From assembly GCF_018320785.1 (NCBI RefSeq), contig NC_054865.1, positions 38,009,398 to 38,073,397 of the forward strand: a stretch of DNA of 64,000 nt. Reading direction: 5' to 3'. This DNA is from Cheilinus undulatus. Taxonomy: Eukaryota; Chordata; Actinopteri; Labriformes; Labridae. This document shows, piece by piece, positions 13,081-24,610 of the stretch (position 1 is the first letter of the stretch; every line of letters starts with the position of its first letter). The notes beneath the pieces were generated by a model. The model was not told where the DNA came from. It ran no database searches and was given only the letters and a program-made list of their open reading frames with translations. A program made the position numbers and the translations under genes.

Positions 13081-14075
13081 GTTTTTGTTGGGCTGGGATT
13101 AAGAAAACATTTGATTTGACACTGCTGGAGGTTGATTTTATATAATATACTCTCAAAATGACCCTACTTGTTCTTCATGTAGGCTCCTATCTGCCTGGTA
13201 AAAAATAGATGAAACAGGATACTGCACAAAATGACCAAAAACTTATGAGGGTGAATAACTGTCCTCGATTTTAATCAGGTATATTAAAATCAAAATCTCA
13301 TCCCAAGCATACAGATTTGGTCTCATAATATTTTTTTTATCCTTCAAGACTTTTTATTTCACTAAAAATCAGGATTTATGAGGATTATCATGGTATCCCA
13401 TTTGAGCACTTTTTATGTGCTTTAATTTCACACCTCGTTGCACTTCAGAGTAGATCCTGAAGATTAGGAGAAAGATGGGCTACCCAAAGGTGCAGAACAT
13501 TAAAATAAATTGAAGAAGGTGAGACAACTCTTTAAGATCTTGGATAACAAAACAAAATGCCATGTATTTTATTAAACCTGTTGCCTTTTGAAAGTAATTT
13601 TTATTTTTGCAAAGGGAAGATGGGTTTGATGTCTGTTCATGAGCTGCAGCGTGTTGTGTTGGTATTAAACTATTAAGTACTCTGATCTCTTCTATATTAA
13701 CTGCAAAAGCAACTACACACGTTATTGTGCACACTGTAAAGCAGAGGTTCCCAGACTTTTCTGCCTGCTACCACCTACAGATAGAAACTGGTGAAACTGT
13801 CCCTGGCAATGATGAAAGAATATAATGTCGCATACAGCCAAGCATATTCACTATAAGACCATTCCCAAGAATGGTTTAAAAACAACAACAACGAACAACA
13901 ACTGAAAAGACATACTTTATAGTAATTTATTTTTTTAAAAGCTAGAAGCAGAATACACCTTTATTTTTACAGTGATGAGGAAATTTCCTATTAAAAATTG
14001 TTTTGAACCTTTTTTATGGAAGCATGAAACAACCACTCTTTGTCTTGACACCCCCCACTTTGGGAACCTCAGCTG
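13081..14075. other. intergenic, apba2 to sord (convergent)
   Basis: AT-rich sequence without supported genes. A GAGGTTCCCAGACTTTTCTG phrase near 13743 resembles an hAT-type terminal repeat like the one at 55076, but its partner was not found. Confidence 0.5.
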
Positions 14076-14592
14076 TACAACATTGGTTCCTGACTGCACT
14101 GTGCCAACTGTGAATGGGAATCTTAATGCTCGAGCATATCAAGACATTTTGAAGAATGCTACGCCTCCAGCTTTGATGCAACAGTTTGGGGAAGGCCCTT
14201 TTGTGTTCCAACATGTCTGTGCCCCAGTGCACAAAGAAAGGACTATAAAAACACGGTTTGATCGGTTTAGTGTGGAGGAACTTACCTGTACAGAGCCCTG
14301 ACCTCAACCCCATCAACCTTTGGGATGAACTAGAACAGAGATTGTGAGCCAAGCCTTCTTGTCCAACATCAGTGCCTGACCTCATAAATGCTCTACAGAA
14401 TAAATGGGCACAAATTCCCACAGAGAGAATTCAAAATCTAGTAGAAAGCCTTCCAAGAAGAGTTGAGGATTTTAAATCTGCAAAAAGGGGGGCCAACTCC
14501 ATATTAACTTACAGTACATGTAATTAAATACAATGTTATGACATTCCCTATTGGTGTAATGGTCAGGTTGCCAAATACTTATGTCCATATAA
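14076..14592 (+). mobile_element. Tc1-like transposon remnant, 3' part
   Basis: Encodes the decayed C-terminal end of a Tc1/mariner transposase. Phrases such as GTGGAGGAACTT, AGAGCCCTGACCTCAACCCC and TGGGATGAACTAGAACAGAG correspond to the conserved SPDLNPIEHLWDELE-type region, broken by stops. The right end has the family terminus CCAAATACTTATGTCCATAT. It matches the minus-strand element at 22682-23592 and the short copy at 39939-40478. The left part is deleted. Confidence 0.8.
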
Positions 14593-15431
14593 TGTATGTT
14601 TCATCAGGGTACTTTGTCAGCCAAACATTATAGTCAGGTTTTCATGAAATCTGTTTAAATGTAGGTTGATTTTTGAAAAAGATTTTTACAAGGGAGTCCT
14701 GTGATGGCAAAGCCCTCTATAGAAACAAATAGAGGGAACTCCAGAGAAGTCAAAACCACTACTGTATAGGAAAACTGATGACAAATACAATACCTGTTTC
14801 CCATTTTTAGATTATGCAATATAAACATTAGCATGCTTGTGCAGGTTGTGAACACTGATGGGGGAGTAGAGGATAAAACAGACTCAAACGGTAATGGCAG
14901 TAAAAGTGTGCAAGAAATAAACTGCCCTTATTATCTCTAACAATAGTCAGAACTCAAAATAATCTAATTCATAAAATTAAATTGAACAGTCAGCTCCAAG
15001 GTGACCTTGGAGATCATACAATAATATGAAGAGTTGGATGAGCATTTTGAATTTTCACCAGGTAGTATTCCTCTAGGGATAAAACAGAACAGAATATTAT
15101 AAATTCAATGAGTTCTTCAGTGTTACCTCTTTGAAAAATACTTGATTATGTATTAAATTAAATCTGAATCAATCAAAACAGTAGACTTTGACAAATGGGA
15201 TTATTTTCTCTTGCAAAGGACACCAAAATTTCAACCTAACATATGTTTAGTTTGTATCCTGCCACAGTTTACTCCTCCCATTATCTGGTTTAGCATTGAA
15301 TAGAGACAAAAAAAAACCTTCATTTTCTTAATTTGAGTCTCTTCTTCCCCCTAATGGATGTAGGTAGATACTGCAAGAGCTGTGAAAATGAAACATAAAA
15401 TGCAGTCTATAAACGTTTTGCTGTTTTAATT
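14593..15431. other. intergenic spacer downstream of sord
   Basis: AT-rich sequence with no gene, RNA or clear repeat that I can support. Confidence 0.5.
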
Positions 15432-15437
15432 TTTATT
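15432..15437 (-). terminator. sord: sord polyadenylation signal (AATAAA on minus strand)
   Basis: TTTATT on the + strand, 322 bases beyond the sord stop codon, is the best candidate signal and would make a 3' UTR of about 0.33 kb. Others are possible in this AT-rich sequence. Confidence 0.4.
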
Positions 15438-15758
15438 AATCAATGATTCTTTTTTCTACAGTGCTTCCAATAGAAGTTAAATTATCAGCAATCTAAAATG
15501 GATTAAATATTTACTAAAATATTAGTTATCAAACAAAGTTCAGCACCATTAAATAATTACTCGTACCACTTGATGCCAACATGTCTGATGTGCAGGCTAA
15601 CAGGCTATGAGGCTGTCACTTGTGTCACAGTGTTGTTTGTGCATCTCTTTGAACTCATCCTGTTATCTATCTACAGTTCAAAGTCCATGGTGTCTGTGTT
15701 CGCCTGTCACCATGAGTTGCTCTAAGTTTGTGAGGTTTTGTCGCAGCAGCAGTCCCTC

Positions 15759-18700
15759 TCAGGGATTCTGGTCATCCTGGTCACACTTTAACATGACCTT
15801 TATCCCGACACCCTGACGGGTTGTTTCAAATGCCTGTGCCGCCTGCTCCAGAGGGAAACGGTGGGTGACGAGGGGCTTCACGTTCACCTTACCAGAAGCC
15901 AACATGGCTATGGCCATCGGCCAGCTGCAATAAGAACAAGCATTTGAGTAGAGCGATCAGCCTCTGGAAGACAAAATTAAAGACACTGCAGTATATGGGT
16001 GACTTCTTACGTGTTGCAGTAGCGAAAAACTCCTCTGATGTCCACCTCTCTGACAGCAGCGTTGATCAGAGGAATCGTGGCCATTTCAGACCCGAGACCC
16101 ACCAGCACCACAACACCTCCTGAACGGGTAGCCTGACAGGAAAAAGGACAATTTAACGTCATAATTTCGTCTACAAAAACGCAACATACTATTAAAAATC
16201 TTGATCTTTATGTAACAAGTAGAGGTAACATCAGCATTAAGTGATAATATCTAGGCTCAGTGCAAACACAGTGCAACAGCTGAATAAATGTATTATCGTC
16301 TCTAGTTCATTAAGAGCTGCTTCATCATTCTGAATCAGTCTTTGAAAGGGCTTTAGTGAGGGTATTCACATACATAGATGGCAGTTTGAATGCTGCTCTC
16401 AACACCAGTGCATTCAATGGTAATTTGAGGCTGACCACCAAGCATGTCAGCTACTCCCTGAGCCAGGTTCTGGGGTCCGTCTCCTCTCTTCACTGTCAGC
16501 GGGAAGTCCGCACCCAACTTTTTGGCCATGTCCAGGCGCTCTGAGGACAGATCTGAACACAAGACAGGTGGATTTAAAAACACAAGAAGAAAAGACTGAA
16601 TAAAGGAAGCAACTAAGAGTTAGTTTAGGGTTCTTAGATCTTTTAGCTTAGATGTTGTTATAAAGTGTGTGCTTTACCTGTGACGACGACCTGTGAGGCT
16701 CCCATCGCCTTAGCAACGACCAAGCAGACCAACCCAATTGGTCCTGGGGAAAGACAAGAAACTGATATTTTTAACTGTGTAAACTGCTAAATATCTAAAT
16801 AATGGGACTCTTTAATACATAACTGCAGACCATGGTTTAAGCTTGAAAATACTGAAAGTGATCATCAGTATTAATATTCACCTAAAACCTGTGATATACA
16901 AATTTATCATTCTACTTATCCTTGGATAAGTCAGCTTTTCCCCTGATATTGCTTCACAGGAGTGTCTGAAGTGTTCATTAGCCTGTTTTTGCATCAAGAG
17001 GGACTTGTTAAAGATTAAATATCTTGAGAGGTGCGTTCAGGCCCAGCAGTTTCTTCTCACTCACATTTAGATGAGTCAGTATGATTCTCACAACTGAGAG
17101 TTACAACAGATTTCTTACCTGTAGAGGCATGTTATTAACTACAGAACCCCCAGGCTTTTGTACTTCATTGCAAAATGATCTCAAGTCTAGTCATGGAAAA
17201 CTTTTACACTTTATTTTGAAATTAGATTAATAGTTCTTACCTGCACCACAGATGAGCACACTGCTGCCGATGGTAACTCCTGCCCTGCGACAGGCGTGGA
17301 TTCCCACAGACAGGGGTTCAATTAGAGCTCCCTCCTCATAAGTCACATTATCAGGCAACCTGAGAATAGTCAGAGTGAGAGAAAAGAAGAAGAGAGAAAG
17401 GGAAGGATGTAAGAAAACATGAGGTAATGGAGAGTTGTTTGGCAGTTGAAAGATCATGCAGCTGTTGTGAAATCTCTGAATGCTAGAATCATTACTTGTA
17501 ACAGAAGTTGGCATTGTGTGTGTAATATCTAGACAGATTTCCATCGTCAGGGGGCGTGGCACAGAAGAAGATGGTTGGAGACAAGTTGTAGCGTCCGTTT
17601 TTGAAGAACTCATCCATATCACGGGGAACACCAGGCTCAATGGCCACTCTGTCACCTACAAAACACAAAGTGAAGTTAGAAGTTAGAAAAATACTCACTT
17701 CATTTTTAAGGGTAACTCTTTGAGTGTGAACTTTTTAACACCATACAGAATTTGTATCAAGTTAACCCTTACAACCCTGTGGTTTAGTTTGGTGCCAGGA
17801 AAAAAGCGTTACCTTGAGAGTGGAAATCTTTAACAAATGGTTATATGATTCCTTTGAGAGTTTTGGTAATTTTTGTCCATTCTTTTGTAATTTGTTCCAG
17901 CCAAAGAGAGCAGCAAATTTAAATGCCTTTTCTCCCAAGTTTAGTTCTGACCCTTGGGACAGACCATGAGAAACATATCCTAAGAACGGAGAAAGCAGAT
18001 TCCAAGGATCCTCTGGCTGATGTGGGTCAAAAGATATGAGGGCAGAAGACAGATAATAGCTTTGTAGATAAGAATATGCCATTGTTTTAGTCCAGACAAA
18101 GAAGACCATCCAACACATTCAAGATAAACAGTTTAAATGTTAAATCTGTTCATCTCCTGTTATTCTGTACTGCCCTGCTATGAGCTGCATTGTTTGATCC
18201 TTATTGAGCTGTGCCATATTGCCTTTTTATTATGCCTCACTGAATCTTGTGTAACTGGGATGCATGGACTCTCCCCCTGACCTTCGGACGATTGGTGGAC
18301 AGTCATTTTTTTAGACAATTGTGGGCATGTATCTTCGATTCAAATCAGGTGGTCTGTCTCCTATATATTTAGCCTGTTGGTGTTGTTATCAGCATTGTGT
18401 ATCACTTCCGCTGTGATTTTCCCGTTACTGTTTTTGTTTATGTGTTGTTTACAAATATTAAGGAATAATCTGTCGTTGAAAACCTGAAAAATTCACATGC
18501 CTGGCATGACAGTTCTTGAAATATTTTTTTGCTTCTGTACACACTGCCTCTTCATGTTGACTTACCTGCTTTAAGGTGTGTGACTTCAGCTCCAACCTTC
18601 ACTACCCGCCCTGCCGCCTCGTGGCCCAGCACCATCGGCTTTTTGAGCACAAAGTCCCCGATTTGGCCGTGCTGCCAGTAGTGAACATCTGATCCACAGA

Positions 18701-19407
18701 TCCCCACAGAGTGCATCTGGAGCAACACATCTGAATAATAAACAAAGCATGAATGGCAGGAGCACACATTTTTGTCATAAAACAGATTCATTACAGAGAT
18801 CAGGATCACTGATTCATCTTCAGTTATTTGATTTCTTTTCAAATTTAGATATGAATTTAAGGGGTGGAAAGAAATGCCTCTAAAATCTGTTTCTTAAGAC
18901 AAAACACAGACTAAATTGACAGATATCTTCCAAGTAGTTTCAAATATAAAGGGACATAAATGCATTTACAGCCTTCATAACAATGAACTTCTGCTTCTTA
19001 AAGTTAAATCTGAATAAGTAGGGACTAGTTTCACTGCTGTTTGTCCCTTTCAGAAAATAAAAGGACGTTAAAAAGATCAGAAAGTAGACGGACCTTTGAC
19101 ATAGAGTAGCCTAAAGCTGGAAAAAATGTTCAGTGTTATTAGACAGACGGATTTAATTTAAGAACACGTTTTAAATGCTAACAAATGCAGCCTATCGGTT
19201 GTTCATTAAATCATACTGCACCATTAGGTCCTGGTTCCGGGATGGGGCGATTTTCCTTCGAGACAGTGACAAAAAAGGTGCCATCAGTCGGTATAATACA
19301 GACAGTAACTTCATATCTCACACAAAAGACACAGGTACGTGTCTGCCTCCTACCAGCCTCAGGTCTCCCTTCGAGTGCAGCACCACAGACAGATTCTCCT
19401 GCGCCAT
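15759..19407 (-). CDS. sord: Sorbitol dehydrogenase, complete, nine exons, 354 aa
   Basis: Zinc-dependent NAD enzyme of the polyol pathway that oxidises sorbitol to fructose in the cytosol. Coding exons in reading order: 19407-19354, 19255-19222, 18730-18566, 17655-17496, 17359-17241, 16743-16678, 16552-16374, 16132-16011, 15924-15759. Splice phases agree throughout and the total is 1065 nt including TGA. Start: [18 protein letters not shown], length close to the human 357. The 34-nt second exon encodes [11 protein letters not shown] and is easy to miss. C41, H66 and E67 (in VGICGSD and LGHEAAG) are the expected zinc-site residues; GAGPIG at 176-181 is the NAD-fold glycine motif; [12 protein letters not shown] and [20 protein letters not shown] are family signatures. 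No frame damage is seen, so it should be functional. It lies head to tail with terb2. Confidence 0.97.
17765..18120 (-). mobile_element. possible LINE 3' end in sord intron 3
   Basis: On the minus strand this encodes a peptide with [20 protein letters not shown], which resembles the run after the reverse-transcriptase domain of fish LINEs (a basic or serine residue, then AF-F-A-WN-LP). Only a short open stretch is left, inside the intron between 18566 and 17655. No tail or duplicated target was identified. Confidence 0.45.
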
Positions 19408-19538
19408 GACGGACGAACCAGTGAAGAGACGACAGCGTGAAGATGAGCCCCGCAAAACCAGACTTTACAGAATTACATGTGCTACAGACAGGTTTCTACA
19501 TCTGTCTGAGGCGGAGTGAAGACAGCAGCAAGGATATG

Positions 19539-19583
19539 ACTTCCGGTTAGTGGGGCTGGTACCACAACAAAGAACGTGATTGG
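19539..19583 (-). promoter_or_regulatory. sord: sord proximal promoter: ETS-like site and inverted CCAAT box
   Basis: About 130-180 bases upstream of the sord ATG are ACTTCCGGTT (19539-19548, an ETS/GABP-type site) and ATTGG (19579-19583, a CCAAT box on the minus strand). No TATA box is obvious. The arrangement is typical of a broad, TATA-less housekeeping promoter. Confidence 0.45.
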
Positions 19584-20783
19584 TCGACAGCCGCGGATTA
19601 GTCCATTTAGCGGGGGTGGAAACCACTTTACAGAGACACTTAACTGCACTGTTGAACAAACATACCACCTTTGACTGTTCATGTGGCATGAGTTAATAAA
19701 GTGTTTTTATATTGATTACAAGACTCACTTCAGCGTGAATTGCTGATATGCCTTTATGTGCTGTCAATAAACCTCCTTTTACTTATCCTCGCACAGTGAT
19801 AAATTATCCAATGGAAATCAGAGCATTGGTCTCATTGGTCTCAGGCCCTTCCACATGAGCAGGAACAAACATGGAGCATTTCCCTCATCTCCTTTGTATG
19901 CTATCAGGCAGGCAATCACCAGAAGCAGTGAGCACCAATACTTTACACTGCAAAGAATAACAGGATGAAAACAGTCTCTGAAAGGCCTTATTTTGTTGTG
20001 TACTTTGTTGTTTTCATCAAAGTTTGGTAGTTACCAAAAGTATTTGCAACCCTGGCCATTCAGTGGGTTTATCTCTACAGGAAATACAAGGAAAGGAGAG
20101 GGGACACTGCCAATATGATGTATTTACAAATACCCTTTCTTCTCCAAGCTACACACACTAACGGATCCTTGAACATACTGCGTCCTTTGAATTTACCTAA
20201 TTAAAGGCATTTTATTAGTAGAGCAGACCATGCTACATTTTTAATATTTGTTCAAAAGGTATTGCATCTGTCTCTGGGTCAATCACATGAAATGCATATT
20301 TCTGTGTCCATGTATTTGATTTACTTTTGAAAGAAAAATGGATCAGTTCATGGCATATATCAATTTTTGCAATAAAAAGCAATTGTGTGCATACATTTTC
20401 AGCATATTTTGATATCATAATTTCATACTTTGCCATCTAAAAAATGTATAAAATATCTAAAATATAAATATTGGCCTGTTTATCTCAAAATTAGTTGCAA
20501 ATGTCAGGTGGCTCAACTGGTGTTTCAAGTGGTGAAACTGCAAAAAGTGTCAATATATATGAAATAAATCGTAATATTGAAAAATCTGAGATTATCAACT
20601 TTACTTCCTTTAAGGTAAAGAAAGTATCACATATTTAAAAAACAAAAAACAACTGATTTCAGTCTTGCTTGACGAGTGGGTACACTTTCTTTGTCAGGAG
20701 TGCAACCAGTGTAAAACAGGAAAATGTTATTTTGCCAAAAATTCATTATTTAATATTAAGTAGTATCCACTATCTTTTTTTTA
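19584..20783. other. intergenic between sord and terb2
   Basis: AT-rich, with no supported gene. It separates the sord promoter from the SINE-sord chimera and the terb2 3' end. Confidence 0.5.
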
Positions 20784-20926
20784 GCTCTGAGGACAGATCT
20801 GAACACAAGACAGGTGGATTTAAAAACACAAGAAGAAAAGACTGAATAAAGGAGCCATAGGCCAGATTCGAACGCGCCCGCATACATGGGATGCGCCTTA
20901 AACCACTAGGCCATCTGCAACCCTGG
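20784..20926 (-). mobile_element. chimeric retroposon: SINE head joined to a sord intron 6/exon 7 fragment
   Basis: Read on the minus strand, 20926-20854 is the head of the local tRNA-derived SINE (GGCCTAGTGGTTTAAGGCGC, B-box-like CGTTCGAATCT). From 20853 to 20784 it continues without a gap into an exact 70-base copy of 16607-16538, which is the end of sord intron 6 including its acceptor plus the first 15 bases of exon 7, in sord sense orientation. At the joint the word TCCTTT belongs both to the SINE body (compare 50797-50965) and to sord. The fragment ends in TAAAAAAAA. This suggests a template switch during LINE-driven reverse transcription. I found no clean target duplication. Confidence 0.8.
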
Positions 20927-21590
20927 ATACTCTTTCTAACTACATCAAAAATAACATGTGAAAGTACCTGTTTAGAGGACGCTCAGTTTTTTAAGACTGT
21001 GTTCTCCCTCTAAATCGCCCCTAGATGGAATAAACTGCAGAGTACCCTATTCATGGAATAACTTAATTTTTCAAAATCTAGTCTGGAGACAACCTGTTTT
21101 TTTTTTTTTATTATAACTGTAACTTTATTTTTCATGAATCTTATTGGTTTAACCCGTGTCTTTCTTCCTTTGCCACTATTGTAATTGTTACATAGATGTA
21201 CTTTTTCTTGTGTCAAACAGCTTTTTTGCCAATCTTGAATAAGATACTTACAAGCAGTAGCAGTTTCTTATTCATTTAGCATAAAGTAGTTCATTAATGA
21301 ACAGCCCTGTTTGATATTATTTGTCCTTATAACAGAAGATAACACTTTTGGTTGAATTTGTCACCCTGATAAGAGTTTTGTTTGGATTGAAGTGTTTACG
21401 CCATGTTAATGTTTACCTCATGTGGATCCTCCAATGGTCTATTACTTAATTTTGATTTGGGAAATGTCTACTCGTCCCAACCGAAGCTACTGTAAGTAGT
21501 GCTCGACAAAGTATAAAATAATTTCAATAGATTTAAAAAATACATCATAGATTAAGCAAATACTTGACAGTAAAATACACAATACACTAG
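20927..21590. other. spacer downstream of terb2
   Basis: AT-rich intergenic sequence with a T run near 21098. Nothing further supported. Confidence 0.45.
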
Positions 21591-21609
21591 TTTATTCTAT
21601 ATTAGTGTA

Positions 21610-21615
21610 TTTATT
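21610..21615 (-). terminator. terb2: terb2 polyadenylation signal candidate
   Basis: TTTATT (AATAAA on the minus strand) about 110 bases past the terb2 stop codon. A second candidate lies at 21591-21596. Confidence 0.4.
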
Positions 21616-21725
21616 ATAGAGATAAGAAATGTAAACACATTACTAAACAGTATTAAGCTTGCCAGCCCAGCTGCTGCTTGCTCGTCTTCAACAAACTCTC
21701 TGTTGGTCTTTTGCTGCATGCGTGC

Positions 21726-24268
21726 TTATGTGCACTTTAAGCAACAGTGAGCTTTACAGTTGGAACACTGGAAACATCCAGAATGAAAATCATGCAGATC
21801 ACCAGAATATTTCTGCAGATGGTCCATGCTGATGTACCCTGGAAAGTGTAAGTCAACAGAAAAAAGGGCTGTGTTTACCCTCAGTGGAGCCCAGCACAAA
21901 GGACTACCTCTACAACTTCTTAAAGACATTGTTTGATTTTTATAAATAAACGAGAGTTCAAATATCTATTTGAGAGAATCAAGTGCGGACATTTTGTTAA
22001 AGACCATACAGAAACTGTTGCTAAAAGTCTCACCTTTAGGCTTGTTCCTATTAATACAATAACCACTCAGAGGGGCTTCACCTTCAGACGACTCTGTGTC
22101 TGAGTGTTCAGAACTGCAGTAACAGCAAAAAGTCTGGATTAGTTTACAGGACCCTTTATAATTTAATGAGTTTCAATTTTAAACCTTTATAGGTGAAACT
22201 GAACATACTAGCTCCTGGTTTCTTCACTGTTCTCATCTTCACTCTTGCACCTACTGACTTTATTGGAGGCCTGTTTAACACGTTAGTTGACAGTTGTCAC
22301 TTTTAGTGTATTGCTGTAGACTCACTTCTTTATCCTGGTGTACTTACTTGGGGTTCTGGCTGCTCAATGTCACTCTCCCAAATAAATCTGCCGACCACTT
22401 TTCTCACCTCTGAAACATAACCAGAAGGACATTTTCTAAGTTTTAGTTCATGAAATAGTACATTTTGAAAACAAAAACTTAGTGATTCCTAACACTTAGA
22501 CTTGACCCCTTACAAACTGATTAAATCTGTGAGGTAAACCTAACCACCGTGCCTCATATGAGTAGTTTTTGGAGTCCTGAAGTTGCGAACTAACTTAAGT
22601 TTAAGTGGGAATACAGAAAATAAAAGTTGAAATATACTCCTCACATTTACAGAGTGATTTGGCAACCTCTCAGATTTAAACTATATGGACAAAAGCATTC
22701 GGCCGCCTGCTCATTACACCGACAGGGACAGCAATAACATTGTATTCAAATACATGTACTTTAATATGAAGTCCCCCCCCCTTTTTTTGCAGCTTTAACA
22801 GCCTCCACTCTTCTTGAAGGCCTTCCACAAGAGTTTTTCTGAGGGAATATGTGCCCATTTATTTTCTCCAGCATTTAGGATGCCAGGTACTGATGTTGGA
22901 CAAGAAGGCCTAGCTCATAATCTCTGTTCCAGTTCATCCCAAAGGTGCTCAATGGGGCTGAGGTCGGGGCTCTGATCGGGCCAGTGAAGTTCCTCCACAC
23001 CAAACTCATCAAACCATGTCTTTGTAGTCATTGCTTTGTGCACTGGGACTTTCGTAATAGAAAAGGGCCTTCCCCAAACTGTTGGAAAAAGTTGGAAGCA
23101 TAGCATTGTCCAAAATGTCTTGTTACGCTGAAGCATTAAGACTGCCCTTCACTGGAAATCAGGGACCAAGCCAAAACCCTAAAAAAAGCCCCCATCATTA
23201 TCCAACAAATAATCCTCCAACAAACTTCACAGTTGGCACAACAGAGTCAGGCAGGTAAAATTCTCCTGGCATCCTCCGACCCAGACTAGACCGTCTGACT
23301 GCCAAACAGAAAAGCCTGAGGCGTCACTCAATAGAACATATTTCCACTGCTTTCCACTGCTTCTTCAGTCCAGTGTTAGTGTGCTTTACACCACCCCATC
23401 CACACTTGGCATTGGACTTGTTAATATGATTTTTTTTTTTTTTTATTAATTCCAGTGGAAGTTCAAAACTCTTCATCTATAGAAACAGCAATGGTGGTGA
23501 CTTTTACACACCATGCGACATCAGTGGCCCAGCCCTGTAATTTGACATGGTCCCCTTATTAACAGGTGTGGCCAAATAATTTTGTCCATATAATTAAATT
23601 TGGCATCTCATTGCAGGGTCTGGTCTCATTGTTTTTAACCACTGGCTGCACAAGTATGCTCAAATACAATCTTCAGTACCTTCCTGCACTGAGGCTGGAG
23701 GCAGCACATAGTGACCGATGCTCACAGACTTCACACTCTGGCGCTTTTCACAGACAGACAGAAACAAGCTGTGAAAGACCACCACCTTATTCCAGAGGTA
23801 CTCTTTGCTCTGAAATATCCTGAAATTCAAAAACAGAATCATATAGTTAAGAGGGCAAAAGAAAAAAATACTGAGAAATGATCCGTCAGATGGTAACATT
23901 TACAGCTTTTTGTTCTGTTATCAGTCTCACCTCTGAGTATCAGGGCATGCCGCATCCTCACTGAAAATATAATCTGCTTTTCTCCAGTTAGTGATGATAC
24001 CACCCTCCAAAACTACAAGAAAAAAATATTATGACCAATTAAATAGATTTAAATGTTAGCAGCAACCTTTCTGTTGGGACGCTGTCTTATTATATGAGAT
24101 GTTAGACTTTAGCCTAGAAGCTAACAAGTTGAGATTCATTAAATATTATTAGAAGGGTGGTTTATAAAATTATCATTTAAACCAGTCCAATATGAGATAC
24201 TTACTCCAGATGTTTTGACGTGCCCTAGGCACGCTGCCAGAAAACCAGGCGGACCTGTTCTTAAACAT
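21726..24268 (-). CDS. terb2: Telomere repeat-binding bouquet formation protein 2, seven exons, 200 aa
   Basis: Meiotic protein that, with TERB1 and MAJIN, anchors telomeres to the inner nuclear membrane in prophase I. Exons: 24268-24205, 24012-23931, 23819-23680, 22409-22348, 22270-22209, 22113-22034, 21838-21726; phases close exactly over 603 nt to a TAA. It starts MFKNRSAWFSGSVPRARQNIW, matching the TERB2 N terminus, followed by LEGGIITNWRKADYIFSED, PDTQRIFQSKEYLWNK, VVVFHSLFLSVCEK and GHYVLPPASVQ, all collinear with the human protein. A low-complexity Ser/Glu-rich middle follows (SEDENSEETRSYSEHSDTES), then GYISMDHLQKYSGDLHDF, equivalent to the conserved MAJIN-binding region. The last 18 residues (SGCFQCSNCKAHCCLKCT) are cysteine-rich and unlike the human tail. 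Human TERB2 is adjacent to SORD, as here. A Tc1 element sits in intron 3. The two short middle exons are the least certain. Confidence 0.88.
22682..23592 (-). mobile_element. Tc1-like transposon, decayed, in terb2 intron 3
   Basis: Both ends carry the TATGGACAAAAG-type terminus (near 22683 and, inverted, near 23580), next to TA. On the minus strand a C-terminal transposase segment remains readable (WFDEFGVEELHWPDQSPDLS then PIEHLWDELEQRL), with stops and frameshifts before it. Same family as 14076-14592 and 39939-40478. The element is oriented with terb2. Confidence 0.88.
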
Positions 24269-24600
24269 GACGTTGGCTACCAGCCGTCCTCTTTGGCTAG
24301 TTAGCTCTGCTAGCTTAGCCTCGCCTTTGAGTGGAGTTAACAGTTCAGGCAGTTGTTTGCTAGCTACTTTCAGCAACTGATGTTGACAAAATATGTTGAA
24401 CAAATTACTGTAAGGTTAGATTATTATGTTTATAATTCTGTCCATTTAAAACTTCATTTCACCTTACACTGCTCTGTCATAGGGAGGTGATCGATGTGTA
24501 TCGATTTCTGCGGTTTTGTCGAAAAATGCTACTTAGTGCTTAGCCCTGGGATGACAATATTCATAGAGACTTCATAATATTGTTCAGGTCTGCCTTTCTA

Positions 24601-24610
24601 CGCATGCGCA
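24601..24610. promoter_or_regulatory. terb2: NRF1-like site upstream of terb2
   Basis: CGCATGCGCA, a near-palindromic NRF1-type motif, lies about 335 bases upstream of the terb2 ATG in otherwise CpG-poor sequence. Assignment to terb2 is by position only. Confidence 0.35.

Noticed and set aside
23680-24268. BRCT-type or RAP1-like telomere protein
   Set aside because: First considered from the LEGGIITNWRKADYIFSED block, but the collinear match from start to GYIS..LHDF and the position next to sord fit TERB2.
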